In this document: positions 44,644 through 56,639 of the stretch, piece by piece
How positions within the stretch are numbered: the first letter of the stretch is position 1
Layout of the letters: every line of letters starts with the position of its first letter
NCBI GenBank assembly: GCA_030278955.1
Contig: JAOANR010000002.1
Coordinates: forward strand, 15,770,238 to 15,834,237
Direction: 5' to 3'
Length of the DNA: 64,000 nucleotides
Source of the DNA: Hygrophila difformis
Taxonomy: Eukaryota; Streptophyta; Magnoliopsida; Lamiales; Acanthaceae
Made by a program: the position numbers and the translations under genes
The notes under the pieces: model-generated
Seen by the model: the letters and a program-made list of their open reading frames with translations, nothing else
What the model was told of the DNA's origin: nothing
The model's database searches: none

Positions 44644-46903
44644 ATGACGGAGAGAGAGGATAGTGTCCGAAGTAGGGTTTCGGAAACAATTTTGGCTGAC
44701 GGTGATTCCAGCGGCAACAGGAGACAGGATGCAATGGCGGAAGAAGCACGGCGGGTGGCCTGGATGCGAGGGCGTAATGGAGTGGGAAAAGTCTTTCATA
44801 GACAGAACCTTATTGGCGTCTATATCGGAAATATTCCAGTGGAGGCGGCGAACGGAAAACTCTTAAAAGAAATTGAGAAAATCGCAAAGGTGAGGGCCTG
44901 GTACTTCCCTAAGAGGGACTGGATGGAGAATGGCTTTAGATTTGGTTTTGTTCGGTTCCAGTGGAAAAAAGAAGCGGAAGACGTGATCCGGAGGATAAAC
45001 GGACAGAGATTTATGGAGAAAAGGTTGAAGGCGAACTGGGTATTACCTAGCGGTAAGAGACCGGGTGGGAGGTTGGATCAAGCAAAGGATGGGAGGAAGG
45101 CTAACTGGAGCGAGATGGAGAGGAAAGCGATTGGGGGGAGGAGCAAACCCATGCAAATAACCCCTGCTTGGCGTGATGAAAGGTCCTATGCCGAAGTAGT
45201 TAAAGGTGGTAGAGGCAGGGCGGTTGACAATATTGAAAGGAGGAGGGAAGTGAAAGAGTTGGAAGAGGTAGCAGGTGATAAGAATTGACTACTCAGATCG
45301 GCAATAGTAGAGGTGCGGAGTCTGGAGTTACTAACCAAGTTTCAAGATTGGTTATACAGTGCACATGACGATTGCGGGGATCTAATATATGGAGGGGGGC
45401 ACGTGGTATTGGCAGTATTTGGTAACGAGGCAAAGAGGGACGAATTCCTGTCGAATGGTGGGGATAGACAGCTTATTGCATGGAAACGAAGATGGGTATC
45501 CAGGGAAGTAGAGTGCAAACAACTTGTGTGGACGTACATCTTTGGGATACCATTTGACGCGTGGAGTGAAGAAAACATGAGAAAGATTGTTCAGGGATGG
45601 GGTCGGGTGGTTTGTATTGACAGAGAAGCCAAAGAAAAGAAAAGAATGGATCGGGCTAGAATTCTTGTGGAAGTGATTAGAGAAGAGACCATTCCCCCAG
45701 AAGTTAGAGTGTATTTCGGGAATCGAGAGTTGAAACTAAGAATCATAGCCAACTTCTGTGAACCAGTGGCGGAAGAAGACACTAACAGGATTGAGAATCA
45801 CATAGACGCCGTCGCCGGTGCCGGAACGCAGGTGATGGACTCGGACGAAGAACCATCGGGGGAACATGAAGAACTAGGGTCCGAGACCAAATTGCATAGA
45901 GAAGTGGAACGTTCTGTGCAACAGGTGCATGGGGAAAATAAATAGTGGGACAAGAAGACGGCTGATAATCATGTTGGGGCGAAAGCTGCATGCGAAGTAG
46001 ACAACCGAGGCAAGGGCATTCAAGTGAGTAACAATAACAACAGCTATGTAGGAAAAGGAGGATTGGGCTCAAACGAAGAATTGGATCAAGTTCAAAGTGG
46101 GCCGCAGGTTATGAGCCATCAGGGAGGAGTGGGCTTTGGACTGGAGGATCAACTAGGTGGGGGGCCCAGAAAGGGAATGTTGCAAGCCAGTAGAGGATGC
46201 AGTTAATAATGGGCCTGGAATAGATAAAATGTTTAATGAGAATAAGGAGAATAATGATAGCAGCCCATATATAGATGGGAATGACTTTGAAAGTGTGCCT
46301 GTAGAGAACCATAGAAACGAAGTGCCCGAGGCGGCGAAGGACGGCTATCCGATTGAGAGAAATGAAATGGGCACAAAAGAGCGAGATGAGAGGCGCCTGG
46401 CAAACACTGAGATGATACCCGAATTGGAACTTAACATGGAAAAGGAATATGAAGCAGAGAGGGAATCTGAAGTGGAGATTGCTACAGATACAGAGTCGGG
46501 AAATAGGTGTCAGATTGCAGAATTTGATGCAGGGGGGCACGAGAAGGTAAGTACGGAGGGGCGGATAAAGGGCGTGAATGAGATTAGGATAGCAGAAGAA
46601 GCGGTCAGAAAGGTGTTGGAAGGGAGACTGGGGCGGCAAAGGAGTAGGCGTGGTAGGGGAGGAAAGGGAACTGGTATACCCAGGGGCAACAGAAAAATTA
46701 GTTCGATATGCTTGAGGAAAGAAGAAAACTGTTTTGCTAGGCTCCAATTTTCGACTGTGAGACTGAAAGAAGGGAATAAGCTGCTCGATTATTCGGAGGC
46801 TGATGCTACGCTCGAACTTGCTACTCGTTTGGGGCTGCAATGGGATACCGGAAAAAGAGATATAGCCACAAGGATGTGGAAGGAAATGGCAAAGGAAAAG
46901 TGA
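44644..46903 (+). pseudogene. LINE ORF1 (RRM and DUF4283-like), broken
   Basis: The first 214 codons (44644-45288) contain an RNA-recognition motif: VYIGNIPVEAANGKLLKEIE followed by GFRFGFVRFQWKKEAEDVI. After a stop, 45313-45945 (210 codons) shows a DUF4283-like region with CKQLVWTYIFGIPFDAWSEE. A further stretch at 46157-46903 is acidic, then basic (RRGRGGKGTG). The three pieces probably made one RNA-binding protein. Stops at 45286 and 45943 split it. The ATG at 44644 lies four bases after the insertion point, so almost no 5' UTR is left. Confidence 0.8.
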
Positions 46904-46938
46904 AGGGGGACATATGGTTGGTAATAAGTATTTATGTG

Positions 46939-49900
46939 ATGAAGATAATTACTTGTAATCTTAGAGGCTTAAATAGTGGAGTGAGGCGCCGGGCAGTAAT
47001 GCGTCTTTGTAAGAAATCAAGGCCAGCGGTTGTTTGTTTCCAGGAAACAAAGATGGGAGACATACAGAGTAGATTGGTGAATAGGTTGTGGGGTACAAGG
47101 GGGGGGGGGGTGATTTTGAGTTTCAACCGGCTATGGGTAGCGCGGGGGGCTTACTGATTATCTGGGAAAGAGATAGAAATATGCTACAAGTTGTGGAGAG
47201 GGAGCATCATTTTTTATGGATGAAAGAAAATGTGGAAGGGGTAAGAGAGATAGTTAACATTGTTAACATACATGCACCAAACGATAGAAGAGTGAGGGCT
47301 AATTTCAGGGAGTATCTAGCTAACAAGCTTGACACAAACAAAGGGGAACTATGGTGTCTATTAGGGGATTTTAACACAGTGGTTAGGGAAGAGGAGCAGA
47401 TGGGGACCAGTGAGGACGCAGGTTCTTCAAGGGAGTATAGGGAGTTTATAGATAGGATGGGTCTAATTGACTTGACTATGGAGGGGGGTCAATATACTTG
47501 GTTCGGGAGGGGGGGGGGGGGGGGCAGGTTGGCAGTAGATTAGACAGGGTCCTATTGTCCACTAGGTGGCTATGTCTGAATGAGCAGGTGATACAGAGGA
47601 GATGCGATTCGGTCCTATTGGATCACTTTCCTGTGAGCATGGAGGTTGGGGGAAAGTCGTGGGGTATGAAGCCGTTTCGTTTGTATAATTATTGGATGGA
47701 AGACAGGAGGTTCAATGATTTAGTGAGGGAAGAGTGGCGTGGGGTGGGGGTGGGGAGAGGGTGTAAGCTGTTGGCTCGCCTTAAGGGCCTAAAGCAGAGG
47801 ATTAAAAGATGGGAAGGCTACGGGGCAGGGAGTCTAGATAGGCGGATCCAAGGTTTACTAAGGGACATTGGGGATATTGATGGAAGTGCACAGGAAGGGG
47901 AAGTGGGGAGGGAGGTGAGGTTGGAAAGGGAAAACAAGAAGAGGGAGCTAAGGCAAGTATTGTTGGCAGAAGAGCAGAGGTGGATACAAAAATCTCGGAT
48001 CAAATGGATAAAAGAAGGATATCAAAACACGCGATTTTTCCAAGTAGTAACGGCTATAAATAGGAGAAGAAATTACATCGGTGCTGTAAAAGTTGGAGAA
48101 GAGATGATTGAGGATCCGCGGGCAATTAAGGAGGCTGCTTTCACAAAGTTCCAGGAAATGTTTAAAAAACAAGATGAGGTAACCTTCAAGATTGGCAACA
48201 TTGGTTTGGCTAAGGTAAGACAAAAGGAGAAGGAATGGATAGTAAGGGTGTTTTCGGAGGAAGAGATTCGGCAGGCTATTTGGAGTTGCGATGGGAATAA
48301 AGCCCCCGGCCCTGATGGATATAATTTGAGTTTTTTCAAGAGGTACTGGGAGGTAATGAAGGAAGATATCACAGGGGTGTTCAAAGTATTGGATCAGGAT
48401 GGCAAATTGCCTAAGGAGATTGGGAGGTCATATATCACATTGATCCCGAAAGTGGAGAATCCAAGGGAGTTCATCGACTACCGACCAATTTCATTGATTG
48501 GAAGTGTATACAAAATAGTAGCTAAAGTTCTTGCCAAAAGACTCCAGGAGATACTGGATGATATTTGTGGAAAATCCCAGATGGCGTTCGTAAAAGGCCG
48601 ACAGATTTTGGATGGTGTTTTAATTGCGGGGGAGGTGTTTCATTCTACTAAGGCGAAAGGGCAGCCGGGATATGTGATAAAGCTAGACTTTGCCAAAGCA
48701 TACGATAACGTCTCGTGGGAGTGCTTATTTCAAGTGCTAGAGGTCATGAATTTTGAGGAGAAGTGGATTAAGTGGGTAAAGGAATGTGTGACTCTTGCTG
48801 AGGTGGCCGTCTTAATCAAAGGATCTCCTACACAGTTCTTCAAAATGTTCAAAGGCCTTAGACAAGGCGACCCGTTGTCTCCGTACCTATTCGTTTTGAT
48901 GACAGAAATATTTAACAAACTGATGGAGAAGGCAAGGGTCCTGGGATTGATAAAAGGACTGGCAGGGGGAGGGGGAGGGCCGAGTATCTCACATTTGCAG
49001 TATGCGGACGATACGGTAATCTTTTCTGAAGGTGAGTTGAACCAGGTTATCACAATAAAGAGGATACTGAGATGCTTTACAATAGCTACGGGCTTAAGGA
49101 TCAACTATGGGAAAAGTTGCCTTTATGGCATTAACTGCTCAGTGGCTGAGGTGAAAGAGGCAGCAGATATGCTTGGATGTCAGGTGGGTGAATGGCCTAT
49201 GAAGTATTTGGGAATTCCTATCAGGGGCAGAGTGAATGGCATGGCAACTTGGCAACCGGTTTTGGATAAGGCGGAGAGTAGACTGGCGGGGTGGAAAGGC
49301 CGACTATTATCTCAAAGCAGGGCGATTATGTTTGATAAAATCAGTGCTCAACTGCCTCCCAACCTATTTTCTCTCCTTATTTAAAATTCCAAAGGGAGTG
49401 GCCGATCAATTGGAAAAGATGAATAGGAGATTTTTTTTGAATGAATGGGACGGCAAGGGAAAGTTACACTTAGTCAATTGGGAGACAGTATGCTCTAATA
49501 AATTGGCAGGGGGACAACAAATAGGGTGCACACAGAAACAAAACATGGCACTACTGTTAAAATGGAGGTGGAGATTCGGAGTTGAAAATTCACTATGGAA
49601 AGAGTTGATCAAAGCAAAGTATTACGCGGGATCATCCACATTATTACCGGATGTTAGAGTGGGGAATTCAGTATGGGGGAGAGTGTGTCTTGGTTGGGAA
49701 GAGGCAAGCCGAATGGGGTGTAGGGAGGCGTTCAGAATACAGATTGGTAATGGGAAGCTAACGAACTTCTGGCTTGATAAATGGGTTGAGGGAGGAAGGC
49801 CCCTTAGGACATTATTTCCCAGGATATTCGCCTTGGCTAGAAACAAAAATGGGGTGGTGGAGGAATTCGGGAGCTGGAATGGGACTAAATGGGAATGGGA

Positions 49901-51095
49901 CATTCAATTGAGGAGAGATCTATTTGGATGGGAGCATGAAGGATGGAATAATTTAATTCATACATTACAAAGACAGTCTTTATGCCGATTTGTAGAAGAT
50001 CGGTTGATATGGGAAAAGGGAAAGCAGCGGCAAGTTTACTACTAAATCATGCTGGAGTACAAGTGAGCGCGAAGGTAAGGATGAATGGGGGTGGTTCTGG
50101 AATGAAATCTGGAGGGTAAGGTGTCCTATGAAGGTCAAGCTTTTGGTATGGAAGGTTGTACACGATGCTATTCCGGTTCGCGAAGTATTAGCAAAGCGAG
50201 GATGTCTACAAGGGGGAGAGACACAATGTGCGCTGTGCGGGGAGGGAGTGGAATCAAATGACCATCTTTTCTGCAGATGTAAGGTAGTGACTGGGATATG
50301 GTATAAATTCGTAGCAGGTTTTGGGGTATCGTGGGCAATGCCAGGGGAGGTGAGGATTTTGTTGGCTGGATGGTTGGAACTCAGATATCTAAGGCAAGGA
50401 GAGATGGTTGGATCATTACAGGGCTTGCTATAGTATGGACAATATGGAAGAGTAGAAATGATGTAGTCTTCAATGGGAAGCAGTTTGATGAAAACTCGGT
50501 GGTGGAAAATATTAGATGGAAAAGTTGCTTATGGTGGAGAGCAGAGCACGATTGGGGGGATGTGAGCCTATCCTGTCGACCGGATGTATTCCAGTGGGCA
50601 TTGACTGATAACAGAAGTTGGAAAAGTAGGAGGCCGAGAGGGGATCTGGTATGGGTGCGACCTAGAAAGGGGTGGTGGAAGATAAACACGGACGGATCAT
50701 CCCTTGGCAACCCAGGTCCGGCAGGGGTGGGGGGTGTCATAAGAAACGACGAGGGTGTGATTATTTTCATACTGTCAGTCAACATTGGGGAGACGGATTC
50801 AACGGAAGCAGAGATAGTAGCTATTAGTCGAGTATGCAAAGCTATCATTCGGGACCAAGGTTTCCCCCTCCCTAGACTGCTATTTGAATGTGACTCTAAG
50901 AACGTGGTGAGCTGGTTAAACAATCCAGAGACCATTCCATGGAGGTTGAATAAGTGGTTACATCCGATCATGACATTAATCAATTGTGGAGGAGAAGTAA
51001 GAGTACAACACATTCTAAGAGAACGTAATGAAATTGCGGATCAATGGGCGAGAGCGGGTGCTAGAGGTGAAGGGTGTATTGAATCTTGGTTCTAA
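46939..51095 (+). pseudogene. LINE ORF2 (EEP, RT, zf-RVT, RNase H), nearly open
   Basis: The start MKIITCNLRGLNSG opens the endonuclease (VCFQETKM, LLGDFNTV, LLDHFPVSM). The frame breaks at a 12-G run (47099-47110) and a 16-G run (47509-47524). From 47498 to 49384 it is open and contains the reverse transcriptase: GNKAPGPDGYNLSFF, KLDFAKAYDNVSW, LRQGDPLSPYLF and YADDTVIF. Frames change near 49380, 50045 and 50430. zf-RVT (CALCGEGVESNDHLFCRC) lies at about 50228-50280 and a complete RNase H (INTDGSSLGNPGPAG, ECDSKNVV, NEIADQWARAGA) at 50680-51060. Confidence 0.88.
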
Positions 51096-52943
51096 TTGGA
51101 GAAAAGTGTTGCAGAATTAGAATAATTGGGATCTAGCAGGGGAGGTACGGGTGCAAGTAGGGAGCCCGCAATGCATGATTGTTGGATAAGGGGGAAAATG
51201 ATGATGAGGGTTAAGCTATGTTATCACTTTGTTTCTATCATTTTTTGTTTGCAGGTTGCTGTTGCTGTCTGGTGACCACAAAGAAGGCTAATAGGTTGCT
51301 GGTAGAAGATGATGATGTAGCTAGTCCCTGAGTTCCCATGTTACTGTCGAGTTTGGAAAGCTGAAGCGATAGGAACAAATAGCATGATGGACGAGCAGTG
51401 CATCAAATACATTAAGCTTACGGACAAGAGAATTCAGTGAGATCTGACTGATTAAATTCCCTGGGATACATGCAAATGTGGTGTTTACTTTGGTGTCCTT
51501 AACTTGTTTAAACATCCATATTGAACTTGTATATGTAACATACCAATGTATTGGTGACTGCTAAGGGCGCTAGGATGATTCCGTTTGGACTTTCTTACTC
51601 TCAACCTCTTTCTACCTTACCCTACCATACCCTGACTTAACCATTTTTTATCTCCCTTTTTCTGATCCCCCATTTGTTATACATTACCTCGAAAGATTAG
51701 TCCCCATTGCAAAATTTTAGCCTTGATTCCCATCGAAAAAATAGGAACTATCTACAAATTGTTATATAAAAACTCTACCAATGTTGCAAGCCTATTGTTG
51801 GAAATCCCTTTTATAGGCTTCGAGTGGTATAGGAGCGGATAGTTGACATACTTCTTGTCATTGTGGTAATGGTGGTAGTTGACATACATCTCGGCACTGT
51901 GGTAATGGTGGTTAGCTGGAAAGTGATAGAAAAAAGAAAAAAGAGAGAGAAATGGAAAACAGAAGGAAATTCAGCATGCATAAAAAAAAAGAAAAAAAAA
52001 GGAAAAAAAAAGAAAAAAGAAGAAAGGAGAAGGAAGAAAAAAGAAAAAGAGGGAATATTGGATTGGTAAGAAATGAGCTGTCTCAATGAGGATAGACCTA
52101 GAAGTAAAGATACTGAAATCTATCTGGAGCATCATGGTCATTTGCTGTATGTTGAGTGTTCGAAGATTACCGGACTTTGGTTTTTGTTATGCAACAAAGG
52201 TCCGTTTTTATATGATCATTCATAGATAGTTCCTAACTCCCATTAGCCATTCACCTTTCTTTGATCTTTTGCTTTGAATCCAGCAAATCCTAGACTGCGC
52301 CCTGTCATTTTGTCTTGATACATTGGATGAGTATTATAAACAAGGGAGATGTGGTGTTTAATGCAAGTGTATGGGACTATCACTGTAATACATTACATGG
52401 GAGATCTATTGCCCTACCTATCGAGACGACTTGGGGCGGGTTTATTGGCAGTGGTTTGTATTTGAATAATGAAGATTCTACTACCTTGTCTACCACGGAT
52501 CACGGATCTCCGTACCAAGATCAAAAGGACGGACAGTTTGATAGCGAGGACTAAAGGAAGAATGAAGCTGAGATACACAGGAAAGCTCGAATATGTCATT
52601 GTTTAGTGTCTCAAATGTGCTTGAAGCTACTGTTGCTGTTTGGGCTATGGCATGTTTAAAGGTCCGAGGTTACTGTTGATCCGATTATGCTGAGGAATCG
52701 CTGCTGCTCCTAGTACATTCCTCTTGCTCAAGTTGCTAGTGTTCAGTTGTTGATTCATCAGGTGTCTTTTTGATATTTTCATTTGTTTCAAGTTGCTAAT
52801 TGTCCAGAGTTTGTTCCTATCGTTGTTTGGTAGGTTCTCTTACATTTGGACAGCCTTTTGTCTTGTTTTAGTTGTTGGATACTAGCTGATTGTATTATGC
52901 TGGGTATTGGGCTTTTGGGCAATAAAGTTTCTTTCTAAAAAAA
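51096..52943 (+). other. 3' non-coding part of the second LINE
   Basis: Contains a diverged 36-bp tandem pair (AGTTGACATAC...GTGGTAATGGTGGT, 51840-51912), a long A/G tract (about 51979-52055) and a 79-codon open stretch at 52315-52554 that I do not recognise. It ends with an AATAAAG signal and poly(A). It is much longer than a usual plant LINE 3' UTR. Confidence 0.6.
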
Positions 52944-52953
52944 AACAAATATT

Positions 52954-53045
52954 CAAAGAAATAGAATCAGATCTAGAAAGTATAAGTGAACCAGAATCAG
53001 GAGATGAGATATATGAAGTAAGATTCTCTAAAATAGAAAATGAAT
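52954..53045 (+). pseudogene. Viral capsid ORF, 3' tail after the LINE
   Basis: An acidic stretch (SDLESISEPESGDEIYEV) ending at TAA 53043-53045. It continues the viral sequence cut by the LINE. The stop overlaps the ATG at 53040 of the next ORF. Acidic capsid C-termini are usual in Caulimoviridae. Confidence 0.65.
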
Positions 53046-53740
53046 AATAACAAAGAAATAATCACAGAAGAACAAGAGGAAAGAAAAGAAATAGAATATG
53101 TAGAACAATATGAAGGACGGCGAGGATACGCAATAAAAGCTATCTTAAGTCCAGAACAAAATAATAAAATACAAGGATTAGATCTAAAACATGGATTTAA
53201 ACATACAAACTTTAATATACTATCAAGAACATTCTCAAGAAATAATATAGTAATTCATGAATATCATGAATTAGAAAAAAACAGTAGACGTATGTAACAC
53301 TAATACTACCCTAAAACTGCACCTTTTAACAAAAGATATAATAAATAAAGGACTAGAAAAATTAAATAGAAAGAAAACGGAAAAAAATACAATATGTACA
53401 TTTAGCAGGAATAAAGATTTTAATAAAATCTTTATTTAGAAGTGGAATAGATTTACCAGTAACAATAAACCTACATGATTCAAGATTATTAAATCCACAA
53501 GACTCACACTTAGGAACTATTAATGGAAACCTAATTTACCAAAAACTACTATTTACATGTTACCCAAACTATTGTGTATCTTTACAAGATCAAACTATAG
53601 ATGAAACATTAACCTTATACATAAAAGTAAATAGGAATGATGCAATGAAAAATGAAAGTAAAATATTTACAGTACATTATAGTGCTTTTTATAGCTACCT
53701 AAATAGCAATAGACTAAAACCTTATGACGATAAAAAGAAA
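53040..53740 (+). pseudogene. Viral movement protein (30K-type), broken
   Basis: ATG at 53040 overlaps the end of the capsid ORF. 85 codons are open, then stops and frameshifts follow. Around 53430-53600 one frame shows the 30K movement-protein core: LFRSGIDLPVTINLHDSR, then LGTINGNLIYQKLLFTCYP. Movement proteins form tubules that carry virus through plasmodesmata. Its place after the capsid gene instead of before it is as in cavemoviruses. Confidence 0.75.
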
Positions 53741-53913
53741 TAGAAATACACGAAGCATGTAGAGACACAATAGCAGATCTAATATTACCAGAATTAAATA
53801 ATCCAACGTTACAAGATGATTGGATAATTGATCTTGCAGACAAGAAAAATACAATAGAAATTGGAAAACCATTAGAAAATAGGAGACCACAGTTATCCTA
53901 TGTAGGAAGAACA

Positions 53914-54351
53914 ATGAGTAGCAGAAAAAGTATAGACTATAGCCCAAGAACAAATCTAATACTTGATCAACCAAGACATAGTATTGATATACCATACGAA
54001 AAAAGTAAACAAAAAGCCCAAACATGGAGAATTAATATAGAATATTATAATGGCACAAACTGGATAAAAGGACCAAATATATTAGTAGACACTGGAGCTG
54101 GTAAGAATCATATAGGAAAAACTTGTATAAATGGATTAACAAAGGATATAGGGACAGAATATAGATATACTACTTTTGAAAGAGAAGTAAAAAGAGTAAA
54201 TGAAATAGTACTAGTACCAATAAAACTAGGCACAGACTTAATAGAAGAAGTAAAATGTTATGTAGCAGAAGAACAAGGAACATCTAGTAGTACCTATCAT
54301 GTATTTTTAGGCAACGCGTTTTTAGACTCATTAAACAAATATACGATATGA
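53914..54351 (+). pseudogene. First retropepsin-like domain, joined to the movement-protein region
   Basis: An open stretch of 145 codons. LVDTGAGKNHIGKT begins at about 54082 (Asp codon 54088) and VFLGNAFLDSL stands near the end, the two landmarks of a retropepsin fold (DTGA loop and the hydrophobic-hydrophobic-GxxF strand). It ends with TGA 54349-54351. A complete second retropepsin-like domain follows 400 bp later, so this one may be a paralogous or non-catalytic domain. Confidence 0.65.
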
Positions 54352-54409
54352 GAAATTTTTAGTGGAAAAACAAAAAATGGAAAAGCTTTCGTAATAGGAA
54401 AGGCATATA

Positions 54410-54840
54410 TATGAAAGAAATTAGATTTCCAACAACAGTATATCTATAGTTAACTATACTACAAACAAATATAACAACATGTTCTATTCTAGATACAGGA
54501 GCAGAAATTACATTAATGCAAGAACATTTAATAAAAGAATGGGAAGTAAATAAAAGACCGATAGAAGTACATGGAGCTACTGGACATAGTCTAATTATTA
54601 ATAAAATAGCCAAAGATGTTCAGATAATTTTAGGCAATAAAATATTTACAATATAAGAAGTATATATTAGCCCAGTAAAAATAATTGATATATTATTAGG
54701 AACAGATTTTACAAGTTTATTTCAAAGCTTTAGAGTAAATAGATATAATATCCAACTTAGATCAGCATGTAACCACTACATCACTATTCCGAGGATAAGG
54801 AAACCATACAGAGTGCTGCAGAAACGTGGTGAAAAATGAG
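54410..54840 (+). pseudogene. Viral aspartic protease (second DTGA domain)
   Basis: SILDTGAEITLM with Asp at 54492-54494, ATGHSLII after it, and DILLGTDFTSLF near 54690-54725. This is the usual pararetroviral protease layout just before the reverse transcriptase. Stops at 54448 and 54654 interrupt it. The enzyme would cut the viral polyproteins. Confidence 0.75.
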
Positions 54841-54902
54841 AAATTATAAAACATCCAATTACTTATTACATAAAATTTAAAATCCACAAGATTAAAAAAT
54901 GA

Positions 54903-56261
54903 GTGCTAATTCAAAAACTAGAAGATTTTGATAAATATGAACTTCACGAAACAATAAACTACATATCTGAAAACTATGGGGAAAATCCAATTGAAAAATG
55001 GAATCTTCATAAAATATATGCAGAATTAAAAATGAAAAACGACGAAATAATAATAAGAACTCAACCTATGATGCATAATCAAGAAGATATTGAAGAACTT
55101 CGAAAACAAATAAATGAATTGTTAGAATTAGATCTTATTCAAGAATCTGTAGCACAACATAATAGTCAGGCTTTTTTGGTTAGAAATCGTAGTGAACAAA
55201 TAAGAAAGAAACCAAGATTAGTAATAAACTATAAGGAACTAAACAAAAACATGATATTTGATGGATATTTTCTACGTAACAAAGAAAATCTAATAGGATT
55301 AGCTAGAAGAAGATCTATCTATTCAAAATTTGATTGTAAAAATGGATTCTGGCAAATTAAAATGCATCAGAAAGTATAAAATACACAGCCTTTAGTACAC
55401 CACAAGGACACTTTGAATGGAAGGTTATGCCGTTTGGAATAAAAAAAAATGGACCACAAATATTTCAAAGAAAAATGGATAAGACCTTCAAAAAATTTAG
55501 TAATTTTATATTTGTATACGTAGATGATATACTAATAGCCTCAAATACTATAGAAAAACATAAAAAAACATTTAGATATATTTGCAAAACTCTGTAAAGA
55601 TCATGGATTAATTTTATCAGAAAAGAAAGCAAAAATATTCAAAGATGAAATAGAATTTTTGGGACTAATGTTAAATAAACTTGGAATTAAAATGCAACCA
55701 CACATAAGTACAAAACTTGTCAAAATGCCTGATGAACTTAGAAATAAATTAAACATACAAAGATTTCTTGGAATTCTAAATTATGCAGAAGGATTTATAT
55801 CAAATTTAGCAAAAAAGACAAATGATTTAAGAAAGTTGATCAGAAAAAATAATAAAATAGGATGGAATGATCAACATACCAAAATTGTCAAACAATTAAA
55901 AGAAGAATGCTCCAAATTACCACCGTTAAGATTACCTGACGAAAAAGATAATTTAATAGTACAAACCGATAGCTCAGACTACCATTGGGCAGGATTATTA
56001 AAAACCGATACTGGTGAAATTTTTAGATATGCATCCGGAACATTACAAGAGGCAGCCATAAACTATAGTACAAATGAAAAAGAATTACTTGCAGTGATTA
56101 AATCAATAGATAAACTTTCATTTTGGTTACTAAGTAGAAAGTTTAAAGTATTAACAGACAATATACAAGTAAAACCTTTAATTTATAATAAAGCTCCAAA
56201 TAAACCCCAATATAGAAGAATAATAAGATATCAGACTTTTTTGTCAATGTACGACTTTACT
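54903..56261 (+). pseudogene. Viral reverse transcriptase and RNase H, broken
   Basis: 54903-55379 covers the RT fingers (LLELDLIQESVAQHNS, RLVINYKELNKN, FDCKNGFWQIKMHQ). A TAA then interrupts the frame; FSTPQGHFEWKVMPFG and the catalytic YVDDILIAS (about 55516-55542) follow, then a frameshift near 55560. 55659-56261 is open through the connection and RNase H: VQTDSSDYHWAGLL, NEKELLAVIKSI and VLTDN carry the acidic catalytic residues. The C-terminus is cut by a retro-insert. The YVDD box itself is intact. Confidence 0.9.
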
Positions 56262-56571
56262 GTTTTTTTTTTTTTTGAGAAAATTGTATTTATTCATTCA
56301 ATAAATCATGTCCAGGCTATCTAAGCAATTAGCAACATCCTACACTCACACCGTAACCCAGCGTCGGAAATAGAATTAAAACACCATTTGAAAAGGGCCA
56401 ACAGCAAGTCTCCGGACCAAAGACTCGAATCCACCAGTAATCGAAATATAAGGATATGTTCGGGCATCCTGAATATGTCAGCCCCAGCATCCAATCATAA
56501 TAAATCCCGAGTCGTCCTTCCTTGTTCAAAACTTCTCAACTCAATAACCATCTCCGAGCAACAGCAACGGT
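56262..56571 (-). mobile_element. Polyadenylated retro-insert in viral RNase H
   Basis: A poly-T run (56263-56277) opens the insert. Read on the minus strand it ends GAATAAATACAATTTTCTC followed by poly(A), like the 3' end of a LINE or an mRNA copy. On the right the viral sequence resumes with GTAAAGGGACTG, the end of RNase H. The body of about 290 bp matches nothing else in the window. No clear target duplication. Confidence 0.6.
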
Positions 56572-56639
56572 AAAGGGACTGAAAATTATCTAGCTGATTT
56601 TTTGAGCAGGAATCCTGAATATGGAGAACAATGAACAAT

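Larger units (their letters stand above)
44641..52943 (+). mobile_element. LINE (L1-type) inserted in the viral capsid ORF
   Basis: 8.3 kb. AACAAATATT stands at 44631-44640 and, after the terminal A-run, at 52944-52953: a 10-bp target-site duplication. Order: RRM-like ORF1, endonuclease, reverse transcriptase, zf-RVT, RNase H, then an unusually long (1.85-kb) 3' part ending TTTTGGGCAATAAAG and A9. It belongs to a different LINE lineage from the one at 4136 (RRM-bearing ORF1 in place of a simple knuckle gag). ORF2 has one 628-codon open stretch and two breaks at long G-runs, so this copy is younger than the first LINE. Confidence 0.92.

Noticed and set aside
46109..46840. 243-codon minus-strand open frame
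   Set aside because: It lies opposite LINE ORF1, has low-complexity hydrophobic composition and no motif; the plus strand explains the region.
50381..51013. 210-codon minus-strand open frame
   Set aside because: Shadow of the plus-strand RNase H, whose catalytic motifs are in order.
56329..56573. Small open frames within the retro-insert
   Set aside because: About 60 codons each without any recognised motif; expected by chance in a 300-bp insert.
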